Below are positions 15,822 through 21,846 of a stretch of 36,527 bases of DNA, piece by piece. Source of the DNA: Spirochaetales bacterium (lineage in GTDB: Bacteria; Spirochaetota; Spirochaetia; DSM-2461); the NCBI GenBank assembly GCA_028532905.1, contig JAQQAM010000192.1, positions 1 to 36,527 on the forward strand, given 5' to 3'. A program made the translations under genes and the position numbers. The notes under the pieces were generated by a model. That model was not told where the DNA came from and did not search any database. It saw only the letters and a list, made by a program, of their open reading frames with translations. Position 1 is the stretch's first letter, and every line of letters begins with the position of its first letter.

Positions 15822-16095
15822 TTGAATCTCCTTGAAATGTATCTACTGTAATTGAATTATGTTGACTGCTTGAGCTGGATAGTAAGCCTTCAGATTCCTT
15901 GATCTTGTTATAAACCCAACCATCTGTCATATCGTTCATGCATGAAGGAGTAATTCCTATTACTTTTCTGACTCCATGGTTATTATAAAAGCCAAACTTA
16001 TATAAGCCATTTTCATAGGTGTCTTCTATGGCATTTTTCTCAACACCTAGTGCAGTTTCGATAACATCATATACATCATCAGAATTAAGTGACAC
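15802..16095 (-). CDS. Small unknown protein, second gene of accessory operon
   Basis: A 97-residue acidic protein starting with GTG at 16095, preceded by AAGGAG at good distance. It overlaps the first gene by 11 bases and the third by 20, with different frames at each step. Residues 1-70 look folded (DDVYDVIETALGVEKNAI, GLYKFGFYNNHGVRKVIGIT); the tail is Ser-rich (LLSSSSSQHNS). No family recognised. The small size and overlaps suggest an adaptor or an antitoxin-like partner, but nothing in the sequence proves this. Confidence 0.6.
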   Translation of the reverse strand: MSLNSDDVYDVIETALGVEKNAIEDTYENGLYKFGFYNNHGVRKVIGITPSCMNDMTDGWVYNKIKESEGLLSSSSSQHNSITVDTFQGDSSESILH

Positions 16096-16537
16096 TTATT
16101 ACTCCTTCCAGGAAAAAGTTTAATGGATCTATGATTGGCTGGTCTCCTAGCCAAAGTTCTTTGATTCGGTCAACTCTGAAACTTTTTACAGCTCGCTCTC
16201 CCTTTTTGATAGCTTTGATGTAATGGATATCATTTTTCCTGTATATTTCCTTAATCCGTAGCTCATATGATACAGGCTCTGGCGAGCTTGATTTTTTATA
16301 CATCATTGTCATTTCAATAAAATCAAGATCTTTTTGGAATTCGGGAGGAGCGGTTTCTTTTCTCGGTTTTTTCTTGGGCTTCGGATTTGATAACTCTGTA
16401 AAAGCCTCGAATCCCATTTGTATAAGATAGTTGATAGCTTCATTTTGAGAAGTGTTTGTCTGTTTTTGGAATTGATTGACAATATCTAAAACCGATGGCA
16501 TTAGATTAATTTCACTCTTTTTCTTTCCGAACAGCAT
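16085..16537 (-). CDS. Putative DNA-binding regulator, first gene of accessory operon
   Basis: A 150-residue protein. The N-terminal segment PSVLDIVNQFQKQTNTSQNE and the following AINYLIQMGFEAF resemble a ribbon-helix-helix or related small DNA-binding fold. The C-terminal part (YELRIKEIYRKNDIHYIKAI, then RAVKSFRVDRIKELW) resembles the WYL-type beta module found in regulators of prokaryotic defence loci. The ATG at 16537 has AGGAG seven bases upstream; the longer frame to 16627 runs through the promoter and operators. The palindromes just upstream suggest that it represses its own operon. Family assignment is tentative. Confidence 0.6.
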   Translation of the reverse strand: MLFGKKKSEINLMPSVLDIVNQFQKQTNTSQNEAINYLIQMGFEAFTELSNPKPKKKPRKETAPPEFQKDLDFIEMTMMYKKSSSPEPVSYELRIKEIYRKNDIHYIKAIKKGERAVKSFRVDRIKELWLGDQPIIDPLNFFLEGVISVT

Positions 16538-16569
16538 TGAGAGGCTCCTGAAGGATGAAATCAAAGATA

Positions 16570-16679
16570 TTAACTTTAAAATTATATCAGCTATATTACA
16601 CAATGGAAGGCTAACTTTAGTTAGCAATGGTTTTCTGACTGTTTAGGTGGTCTTTTGAATGAACACTAACTAAAGTTAT
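16570..16679 (-). promoter_or_regulatory. Operator palindromes and extended -10 promoter of accessory operon
   Basis: CTAACTTTAGTTAG (16611-16624) is a near-perfect palindrome. CTAACTAAAGTTAT (16666-16679) matches its reverse complement at 13 of 14 positions. A half-like copy TTAACTTTAA lies at 16570-16579. On the minus strand TGATATAAT (16589-16581) is an extended -10 element. One site would cover the start region, one the -35 region and one lies 55 bases further up, a layout suited to cooperative repression. Confidence 0.6.
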
Positions 16680-16740
16680 ATAAAATAGCCCTATTGTCTG
16701 ATTCATTATTTTCCTGTTTAATTTCAGGTGGGGAAGTCAA

Positions 16741-17118
16741 TTATCCGGCAGACTGCCCTTCTTTCTTATCAGCATCCAGATTATAGCCATGTGACTCCAT
16801 ATATCCTTCCAGATAAGCATCTACCCTGGGTATCAGCTCCGGATGAAGTCCAAGTTTAATGACCAGGGAACGTAATTCAGGATCTTTTTTCATATACATC
16901 TCTGCTGGATCAAAGCTTGTTTCCCCTGTCAGTAATGCTTCTACAGAAGTTTTAAGTATTCTTGAAATCGTTAAAGCAGCATCAGCTTTAGGGATTGCAC
17001 CTTTCTTGTCCCATTGCTGAATTGTAGATTTTGATATTCCAGACATTCTTGAGAGTTCTGCTTTTGTAATACCTGTGAGCTTTAATTGTTTTTCAAGGTT
17101 CTGACTAAAATTTCCCAT
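16741..17118 (-). CDS. CI-like phage repressor (XRE family)
   Basis: A 125-residue protein with an N-terminal helix-turn-helix of the Cro/CI (XRE) type at about residues 8-60 (ITKAELSRMSGISKSTIQQW). The C-terminal 60 residues are short and lack the Ser/Lys self-cleavage domain of LexA-like repressors, so induction may need an antirepressor or another signal. It is divergent from the early operon and faces operators in the shared control region. It is most likely the lysogeny repressor. The ribosome binding site is weak (AGAG), and the putative -10 lies about 18 bases upstream. Confidence 0.8.
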   Translation of the reverse strand: MGNFSQNLEKQLKLTGITKAELSRMSGISKSTIQQWDKKGAIPKADAALTISRILKTSVEALLTGETSFDPAEMYMKKDPELRSLVIKLGLHPELIPRVDAYLEGYMESHGYNLDADKKEGQSAG

Positions 17119-17135
17119 ACTCTACTATTCGTCTC

Positions 17136-17211
17136 ATAATACGGTTTTACGCACTGTTTTTCTATAAAAATGTAGAAATGTATTGACAGGTGCGTAATAA
17201 CGTACTATTAA
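17136..17211. promoter_or_regulatory. Divergent repressor/early control region with mirrored operators
   Basis: Rightward promoter: TTGACA (17183-17188), 17-base spacer, TATTAA (17206-17211). Its spacer contains GTGCGTAATAACGTA (17190-17204), part of an imperfect palindrome. Leftward: -10 TATTAT at 17141-17136 with a weak -35 17 bases upstream; its spacer contains GTGCGTAAAACCGTA (17154-17140, minus strand), which matches the first site at 13 of 15 positions. A repressor bound at both would block both promoters, as in lambda-like switches. Confidence 0.7.
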
Positions 17212-17218
17212 TGTCCGT

Positions 17219-17398
17219 ATGAGTGCTGAAAAACGAACTTATAAAAATATCCCTATACCAACAGAACTACATCGAAAACTGAAAGCTCTTTCAGTATTTC
17301 AGGAAAGGAAGCTACAGGACATCACTGAAGAAGCCCTTTCTGGGTACCTGGATCAGAGAGCCGGTGATTCGGGTGAAGTCATTGTTATCAGGAAATAG
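17219..17398 (+). CDS. Ribbon-helix-helix protein, first early gene
   Basis: A 59-residue protein beginning MSAEKRTYKNIPIPTELHRK. The core (IPIPTELHRKLKALS, then LQDITEEALSGYLD) is a typical CopG/Arc ribbon-helix-helix, so a dimeric DNA-binding regulator is likely, playing a Cro- or Arc-like role. The ATG lies 7 bases after the -10 element, at or next to the expected transcription start, so the message appears leaderless. The TAG stop lies inside the first copy of the 16-bp palindrome. Confidence 0.75.
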   Translation: MSAEKRTYKNIPIPTELHRKLKALSVFQERKLQDITEEALSGYLDQRAGDSGEVIVIRK

Positions 17399-17412
17399 CG
17401 CAACATTGCGCT
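17397..17412. repeat. 16-bp palindrome, copy 1
   Basis: AGCGCAACATTGCGCT, palindromic except for its two central bases. The 20-base unit 17396-17415 is identical to that at 17657-17676. The TAG stop of the ribbon-helix-helix gene is embedded in it. Candidate parS-type site for the ParAB system, or an operator. Confidence 0.8.
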
Positions 17413-17431
17413 TTCTGAATAGGAGCAACCC

Positions 17432-17659
17432 ATGACCCTTGAAAGAAAAGATAAACAAGATCTCTACAATTTGATCCAGCAATGGGCAGAAGCAGAGAGA
17501 AGGTACTATATGGCAGTTGCTTCAGATGGGGATTTATCCGTTGTGGTAGAGGAATGCTTTAAAGCTATGTGTGATTCCAGAGATAAAGTTTTGATGAAAT
17601 CACAGATTTTAAATGAGACTGAGTCTTACGATGATCTCGTTATTGAGTTGAGGAGTTAG
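17432..17659 (+). CDS. Small early phage protein, unknown
   Basis: A 75-residue charged, mostly helical protein (LERKDKQDLYNLIQQWAEAE) with AGGAG before the ATG. No family recognised. It lies exactly between two identical 20-base repeats, with its TAG stop inside the second, as though the gene were an insertable cassette. It is the second gene of the rightward early operon. Confidence 0.65.
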   Translation: MTLERKDKQDLYNLIQQWAEAERRYYMAVASDGDLSVVVEECFKAMCDSRDKVLMKSQILNETESYDDLVIELRS

Positions 17660-17673
17660 CGCAACATTGCGCT
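17658..17673. repeat. 16-bp palindrome, copy 2
   Basis: Second copy of AGCGCAACATTGCGCT, again overlapping a TAG stop codon and again followed by TTC and a ribosome binding site. It lies 261 bases after copy 1. Confidence 0.8.
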
Positions 17674-17687
17674 TTCAAGAGGGAGTT

Positions 17688-18020
17688 ATGGAAATAGCAT
17701 CAATGGAAGATTTCCGGCGTTTAGAAAAGAAGGTCTCTGTTACTCAGAATCTTCTGTCTGATCTGATTGCCATCATCGGTGAACCTGTTCTGACTATTGG
17801 AGATATTGCTGATAGGGAAGGGATCAGTAAATCAATGCTCTATAAAGAGCCCTGGCGAATGCCGAATTATGGACAGTCTGATTTTGTGACTGGTCGCCGC
17901 CGCTGGAAGTTGCAGTCCTATCGTGAATGGGCAGAGCGTGATGAAGAAGATCGGGAAAGGGAATGGAACATGATGTCCCTGGAAGATCGTGAAAAGATCG
18001 TTATGGGAGATTTCTCCTGA
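17688..18020 (+). CDS. Excisionase/MerR-like helix-turn-helix protein
   Basis: A 110-residue protein starting at 17688 with GAGGGAG upstream; a longer frame from TTG 17667 would run through the palindrome. A short N-terminal coiled coil precedes a helix-turn-helix around residues 38-60 (LTIGDIADREGISKSMLYKE), followed by a winged stretch (FVTGRRRWKLQSYREW), as in excisionases and MerR-like phage DNA-binding proteins. The C-terminal tail is very acidic and basic (ERDEEDREREW). It probably acts in excision or early regulation. The tRNA-like element starts 9 bases after its stop. Confidence 0.65.
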   Translation: MEIASMEDFRRLEKKVSVTQNLLSDLIAIIGEPVLTIGDIADREGISKSMLYKEPWRMPNYGQSDFVTGRRRWKLQSYREWAERDEEDREREWNMMSLEDREKIVMGDFS

Positions 18021-18029
18021 TATTAAATC

Positions 18030-18106
18030 GGACTGGTTGTGTAATTGGTAGCACCCTCGGAGATTGAGAGGCCTCCGGCGTTCGGGTTCGAGTCCCGGTC
18101 AGTCCA
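18030..18106 (+). tRNA. tRNA-like element 1 with enlarged anticodon loop
   Basis: Seven-base acceptor GGACTGG pairs with TCAGTCC (18099-18105), discriminator A. The D arm GTGT-AATTGGTA-GCAC carries the conserved GG, and the T arm TCGGG-TTCGAGT-CCCGG is normal. The anticodon region is abnormal: CGGAG (18058-18062) pairs with CTCCG (18073-18077) around a 10-base loop (ATTGAGAGGC) instead of 7, and three bases instead of one precede the stem. No single anticodon fits. Either a decayed phage tRNA or a tRNA mimic. Confidence 0.6.
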
Positions 18107-18245
18107 TAGGGAAAGGAAAATCCCGTTGATAAACCCCGGTGTGACGTCCTAACGATCGTCAAATACTGAGACCGGATAAAAACTTTCATGGTGAAATGCC
18201 TGGATGGTGAGTTAGGCCCTGACTGTCAGGAAAGACTGACGCCTT
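18107..18245. other. Noncoding spacer between tRNA-like elements
   Basis: No credible protein. Short inverted repeats are present, including CCTGA-CTG-TCAGG and an ACCGG/CCGGT pair, but no third tRNA T-loop. It may be part of one processed transcript that includes both tRNA-like elements. Confidence 0.4.
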
Positions 18246-18315
18246 GGGTAAGAATGGCGATTCGGGTAGGTATCCAGCTATCCCTCCCGAGAAGGTTCAA
18301 TCCCTTCCTTACCCA
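18246..18315 (+). tRNA. tRNA-like element 2 lacking a normal D arm
   Basis: Acceptor GGGTAAG pairs perfectly with CTTACCC (18308-18314), discriminator A, and the T arm GAAGG-TTCAATC-CCTTC is canonical. The 38 bases between them do not form a D arm. They fold instead as GGGTAG/CTATCC with an 8-base loop, or as TCGGG/CCCGA enclosing it. At 70 bases it is short. A truncated tRNA or a tRNA mimic; amino acid identity cannot be assigned. Confidence 0.5.
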
Positions 18316-18432
18316 TTAAGCCTGACCAGCTTGTTATTTTTGCGACACATGCCCTGCGGCCGCAGGAGATCTGGTTAAAGTTGTGTGACGGGTGGAGAGA
18401 GTGCCACTTATTTTAATCATGTGAGGTCAAAC

Positions 18433-18663
18433 ATGGAAAAAGTTAATTTTCTCACCTGCGGGTTTCATCTCGTTAGAAATGGTGAGTTTAAAAGATGTGG
18501 AGAAAAAGCAACTCACCATTTTCATGGGAAATGCCTTTGTCCTGAATGTGCAAAATACATGAAAATGCGGGGATTGCCGGTATTCAAGATGCAGAAATCT
18601 ACAGTTGAAAAAAAACTGAAAGATCTGAACAAGGCTGAACAGAAGGAGGCTGTGGCTGTATGA
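18433..18663 (+). CDS. Small zinc-finger protein
   Basis: A 76-residue protein with a dense Cys/His cluster: CGFHLVRNGEFKRC, then HHFHGKCLCPEC, suggesting one or two bound zinc ions. The C-terminal 25 residues are a charged helix. The ATG at 18433 has GAGGT upstream; a longer frame from GTG 18385 has no such signal. Its stop overlaps the parA start (ATGA), so it is translationally linked to the partition genes and may modulate them. The region 18316-18432 upstream holds nothing else recognisable. Confidence 0.65.
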   Translation: MEKVNFLTCGFHLVRNGEFKRCGEKATHHFHGKCLCPECAKYMKMRGLPVFKMQKSTVEKKLKDLNKAEQKEAVAV

Positions 18664-19427
18664 AAACTATTGTCTTTCCTTCAATCAAGGGTGGGTCTGG
18701 TAAATCTTCCAATTCCATCATGCTCTCCAATTTTCTGGGACAGGCTGGAATGCGGGTACTGTGTATCGATATGGATATAAATAACTCCATGTCATTCTAC
18801 TATGTAAGTGATGCTGAATTGATGGATACCCACTCCATAGCGGATGCACTGCATTCAGGTGATCTTTCCGGAAATGTAATTCCAACGGATCAGCTGGATA
18901 ATATCCACATTATTCCGTCTTCATTTCACCTGGTGAATCTCAGAGCCATCAGTCATATGACCCTGAAAAGAATGCTTCCTCAGGTATCAGAATCCTACGA
19001 TTACTGCATCATCGATTCCCCACCCACCTGGGACAATATTGTTTTGAATGCGCTCTATGCAGCAGACCTGGTAATCACTCCTGTCAGCCTGGCACAGTGG
19101 GACTGGAAAGGGGCAAGCTTCTTCCGTGATCAGATTGTCCAGGATCTTGGCCCTGAATTTCTTGAACGCTGGTATCTTCTGATCAACTACTTTGTGAGGC
19201 CCAGAACAGACAATCCGGAAAACTTCACAAATCAGCTGATTCAGCTGTTCAATGATTCCTTCGAAAATATCCTTCCTTTCAGGATTCCGGAGACTACTCT
19301 GGTAGAACGGTATATCGATCTTGATGAAGGGATCTCAAAATCAAAACGGAAAATCAAGCTGTTTTCTGCTGTCCAGGAACTGGTCCAGTTTGTGACTGGC
19401 AGCCCTCTTGATGTAGAGGTTTTCTGA
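18660..19427 (+). CDS. parA: ParA-family partition ATPase
   Basis: A 255-residue ParA/MinD-type ATPase. The deviant Walker A motif KGGSGKSSN is at residues about 10-18, Walker A' is LCIDMDIN, and Walker B lies in YDYCIIDSPPTWDN. No N-terminal helix-turn-helix, so it is the short (type Ib or chromosomal-like) form, in which ParB rather than ParA usually regulates. Such ATPases move plasmids or low-copy prophages on the nucleoid. It overlaps the zinc-finger gene upstream and parB downstream (TGATG), forming one operon. Confidence 0.9.
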   Translation: MKTIVFPSIKGGSGKSSNSIMLSNFLGQAGMRVLCIDMDINNSMSFYYVSDAELMDTHSIADALHSGDLSGNVIPTDQLDNIHIIPSSFHLVNLRAISHMTLKRMLPQVSESYDYCIIDSPPTWDNIVLNALYAADLVITPVSLAQWDWKGASFFRDQIVQDLGPEFLERWYLLINYFVRPRTDNPENFTNQLIQLFNDSFENILPFRIPETTLVERYIDLDEGISKSKRKIKLFSAVQELVQFVTGSPLDVEVF

Positions 19428-20284
19428 TGGGAAAGACTCTATCTGTAAATAAGAATCCTGGGAAAAAGGATATTACTGGAGGACTGAGCATAGCCCAATT
19501 AGGTGATGAAATCAGGGATTTGAAGACCCGTGTACCAGTGATGATACCTGTGGCTTCCATCCCGAAAATGCCGGAATTTGAAAATCTCTTTCCTATCAAG
19601 GAAGGAAACCTGGAATCAATTTCTGATTCCATCAGAGTAAATGGTTTTGACGGGAAATTTGCTGTCATTATCGGGACTTTCCCTGATGGAACCCGGTCCC
19701 TTGTGGCCGGTTTTACAAGAACAAAGGCTGCGGGCATCAATGGTCTTTCTGAAATTCCCGCCTGGACTCAGGGTTTCCCTTCTGTAGATGCTGCTTTGGA
19801 CTGGGCAATTCATGAACAGTTGGACCGGCGGAATCTCACTGAATCTGAGATTTATGAGTATGTCAAAAAGATTGACCAGATAACTGGTAAAGGAAGGCAA
19901 TCAGATGGTTTCAAAGGAAAGTCATCCCAGAGAACTGCAAATATTGTTGGTGTCTCTGCACGGAAAGTGGAGCAGATCAGGACTGTTGAAAAGGATGGGT
20001 CTGATCAGCAGAAGGAAGCTATCCGTACAGGTCAGAAATCTGTTAATCAGGCCTACAGGGAGATAAAGGATCAAAAGAATGAGAAAGCGCAACATTGCGC
20101 TAACTCATCCCCGCCGGAAAGAAAGTGGTCTGTTGAGATTGGAAAATCTGATATTCGCCTGGTGCAGGGTGAGGAAATAATCAGTCTTGTGAATTGTTCC
20201 GCTATGGATCTGATGTACAACGGTGCCCCCTACAAGGCGATTCGGAAAGCTGTAGAGGAGTATATGGAGAAGGTTCTTGGCTAA
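19427..20284 (+). CDS. parB: ParB-like partition protein
   Basis: A 285-residue protein with the ParB/sulfiredoxin N-terminal fold at about residues 40-125 (FPIKEGNLESISDSIRVNGF, then DGTRSLVAGFTRTKAA). A helix-turn-helix-like segment follows at about 165-190 (SSQRTANIVGVSARKVEQIR). The usual GERR motif is replaced by GFTR, so CTPase activity is uncertain. The C-terminus has a helical part for dimerisation. The third 16-bp palindrome lies inside this gene. It should load on a centromere and be moved by ParA. Confidence 0.82.
   Translation: MGKTLSVNKNPGKKDITGGLSIAQLGDEIRDLKTRVPVMIPVASIPKMPEFENLFPIKEGNLESISDSIRVNGFDGKFAVIIGTFPDGTRSLVAGFTRTKAAGINGLSEIPAWTQGFPSVDAALDWAIHEQLDRRNLTESEIYEYVKKIDQITGKGRQSDGFKGKSSQRTANIVGVSARKVEQIRTVEKDGSDQQKEAIRTGQKSVNQAYREIKDQKNEKAQHCANSSPPERKWSVEIGKSDIRLVQGEEIISLVNCSAMDLMYNGAPYKAIRKAVEEYMEKVLG
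20086..20101. repeat. 16-bp palindrome, copy 3 (inside parB)
   Basis: Third exact copy of AGCGCAACATTGCGCT, here coding within parB. Conservation inside a reading frame supports a DNA-level role such as a ParB loading site. Confidence 0.75.
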
Positions 20285-20510
20285 TCGGTCCCGGATATCC
20301 AAGGCTGAGTTTATTCACAAAGCTGAGCTTTCGTATCACTGGGAGTTGGTTGAGAAAGAGATAACGATTCTCATTGACCTGGCACGTATCCATTCAGGAA
20401 GTGTTGTCCTGGGTCAATGGGATATTTTTCAAAGGCGATTCCCTGGGCATCCTGCCTGGGAGTTTGCCGAGTGGTTTGAAATGGTAATGGGAGAAGAAAA
20501 TGAATCCTGA
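20277..20510 (+). CDS. Small phage protein, unknown
   Basis: A 77-residue protein starting with TTG at 20277 inside the end of parB, with GGAGAAGG just upstream. It is mostly helical and has aromatic residues (SYHWELVEKEITILID, HPAWEFAEWFEMV). No family recognised. It overlaps the next gene by 11 bases. Confidence 0.55.
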   Translation: MANRSRISKAEFIHKAELSYHWELVEKEITILIDLARIHSGSVVLGQWDIFQRRFPGHPAWEFAEWFEMVMGEENES

Positions 20511-20745
20511 CCTTGAATTGATATGTGGGCCCATACGATTGCTGATACGGCTTGATTATGACCATCAGGATATCCTGGACTTTATTTACAGCTATACACA
20601 GACACGGAATGGAGGAGGGCGGATTGGTCCTATAATGCGATTGGCAGAGGCTCTTGATAAATTGCTTGAGGCAGGTATTCCAGGCACTGAGATTTCCGAC
20701 TATGCCTATGAGTATGTTGAAGGGGTAGTTTCATGTTCTGTATAA
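20500..20745 (+). CDS. Small phage protein, unknown
   Basis: An 81-residue acidic, helical protein (LDYDHQDILDFIYSYTQTRN, LAEALDKLLEAGIPGTEISD). No recognised family or motif. GGGAGAAG precedes the start, and both ends overlap its neighbours, as expected in a packed early operon. Confidence 0.6.
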   Translation: MNPDLELICGPIRLLIRLDYDHQDILDFIYSYTQTRNGGGRIGPIMRLAEALDKLLEAGIPGTEISDYAYEYVEGVVSCSV

Positions 20746-21326
20746 GCTGTCAAAACTATATTGATGATAAATGTTCAATAGAAAAAATCTATGCATCAGG
20801 GATGCTCAAAACCTGTCCGGCTTTTCTCTCTGGTGAAGATGTCATCACAGCTAACGGGGCCAATTTCCAGATTTGTGAAGAGACGATCACTCTACCTGGG
20901 CCGGTAGGATCTCCCCATATTGTAGTGACGCCTTTCCGTGTTCCTGGAGGATCGGGATGGAAAGGGAAGAGCATGATCTGTTTTGAGGGAGTCGGGAGCA
21001 TCAGGACTGGTGATACTGAGTCACTACCTTTGGGGTCTGTATGGAATGTCTGGCAGGATGTAAGAACGGTGCTGATTGAGAGGAATCACCCTAAATTGAA
21101 TGAACTGATCCCTCTGGTGCAGAGAAGGATTGAGTTTGACTATTCTGTTGTGACTTACTCACATGTTCCAGATGTGGAACCAGCCCCTTCAGAGACTTCC
21201 TCTGAGCCGGTTAAGCAAAAGAAAATTGTTATCCCTTCGTTTGAAGGAAAAGACATGCTTGAGGTTTCTGCTGCTGATAATACCTGCAAAGAACATGGTG
21301 ATCAGATGGATCTCTTTGCGGTGTAG
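20733..21326 (+). CDS. Phage protein with N-terminal Cys cluster, unknown
   Basis: A 197-residue protein. The N-terminus MFCISCQNYIDDKC with a further Cys at about residue 28 suggests a small zinc-binding module. The middle (VVTPFRVPGGSGWKGKSMIC) looks beta-rich, and a Pro/Ser-rich linker near residue 150 leads to a short tail ending QMDLFAV. That tail resembles a short clamp-binding or partner-docking peptide, but this is speculative. No family recognised. Confidence 0.6.
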   Translation: MFCISCQNYIDDKCSIEKIYASGMLKTCPAFLSGEDVITANGANFQICEETITLPGPVGSPHIVVTPFRVPGGSGWKGKSMICFEGVGSIRTGDTESLPLGSVWNVWQDVRTVLIERNHPKLNELIPLVQRRIEFDYSVVTYSHVPDVEPAPSETSSEPVKQKKIVIPSFEGKDMLEVSAADNTCKEHGDQMDLFAV

Positions 21327-21334
21327 GGGGGCTT

Positions 21335-21622
21335 ATGTTGTATAGGACAATTCTACATTTACCAGTTGTTGATCCTGAACATGTCCCTGTCCATATTCGG
21401 ATTGATAAGTTTACAACAGATGCTGCTGCCAGGGGGATACAGATCCGGGGGAAGAGAACTCCCAGAGCTTACTATCAGCTTTGGAAAGAGGATGTTTGCA
21501 TAATGATCGGTAGTGCTGATGAAATTGCAAACGAATTGGGAACTCAGAGAAGCATGATCAGTCAATATGCACAGCGTAAGGCAGTTTATGACAAGGAGTT
21601 CAGAATTGTTAAAGTCAATTAA
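21335..21622 (+). CDS. Putative helix-turn-helix protein
   Basis: A 95-residue protein with a probable helix-turn-helix in the C-terminal half (ADEIANELGTQRSMISQYAQ). The N-terminal half contains a basic patch (RGIQIRGKRTPRAYYQLWKE). A G-rich ribosome binding site (AGGGGGG) precedes the ATG. It could be an early regulator or could bind the nearby origin; no family is recognised with confidence. Confidence 0.6.
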   Translation: MLYRTILHLPVVDPEHVPVHIRIDKFTTDAAARGIQIRGKRTPRAYYQLWKEDVCIMIGSADEIANELGTQRSMISQYAQRKAVYDKEFRIVKVN

Positions 21623-21633
21623 AGGAGGTCTGA

Positions 21634-21834
21634 GTGATAAAAGGAGATTACGAATACTTCAAAGGAATCCAGAATCCGAGTCAGGATGATTATCTGGATC
21701 TTTTGAAGTTCACAAATCGTTTAATACGGATACTCCGTAGAGAGCGGAAGCAGAAAGCTGCCGCCAATAAAAAAAATCGAATATTATCCGCTAAAGCGGC
21801 AAATAGAATGAAAGAGGTTAATGACAATGCATAG
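21634..21834 (+). CDS. Small basic phage protein, unknown
   Basis: A 66-residue, very basic protein (LIRILRRERKQKAAANKKNR) starting with GTG at 21634 after the strong site AAAGGAGGT. Its charge suggests nucleic acid binding. It lies just before the replication gene. Confidence 0.55.
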   Translation: MIKGDYEYFKGIQNPSQDDYLDLLKFTNRLIRILRRERKQKAAANKKNRILSAKAANRMKEVNDNA

Positions 21835-21846
21835 GATGCTCAATAC

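Noticed and set aside
13322-16740. CRISPR array or insertion sequence in the AT-rich island
   Set aside because: No regularly spaced direct repeats, no transposase and no terminal inverted repeats were seen.
18001-18189. A 62-codon minus-strand frame over the tRNA-like element
   Set aside because: Antisense of the RNA structures, with no start signal.
18107-18245. A possible third tRNA between the two tRNA-like elements
   Set aside because: No T-loop and no acceptor pairing could be found.
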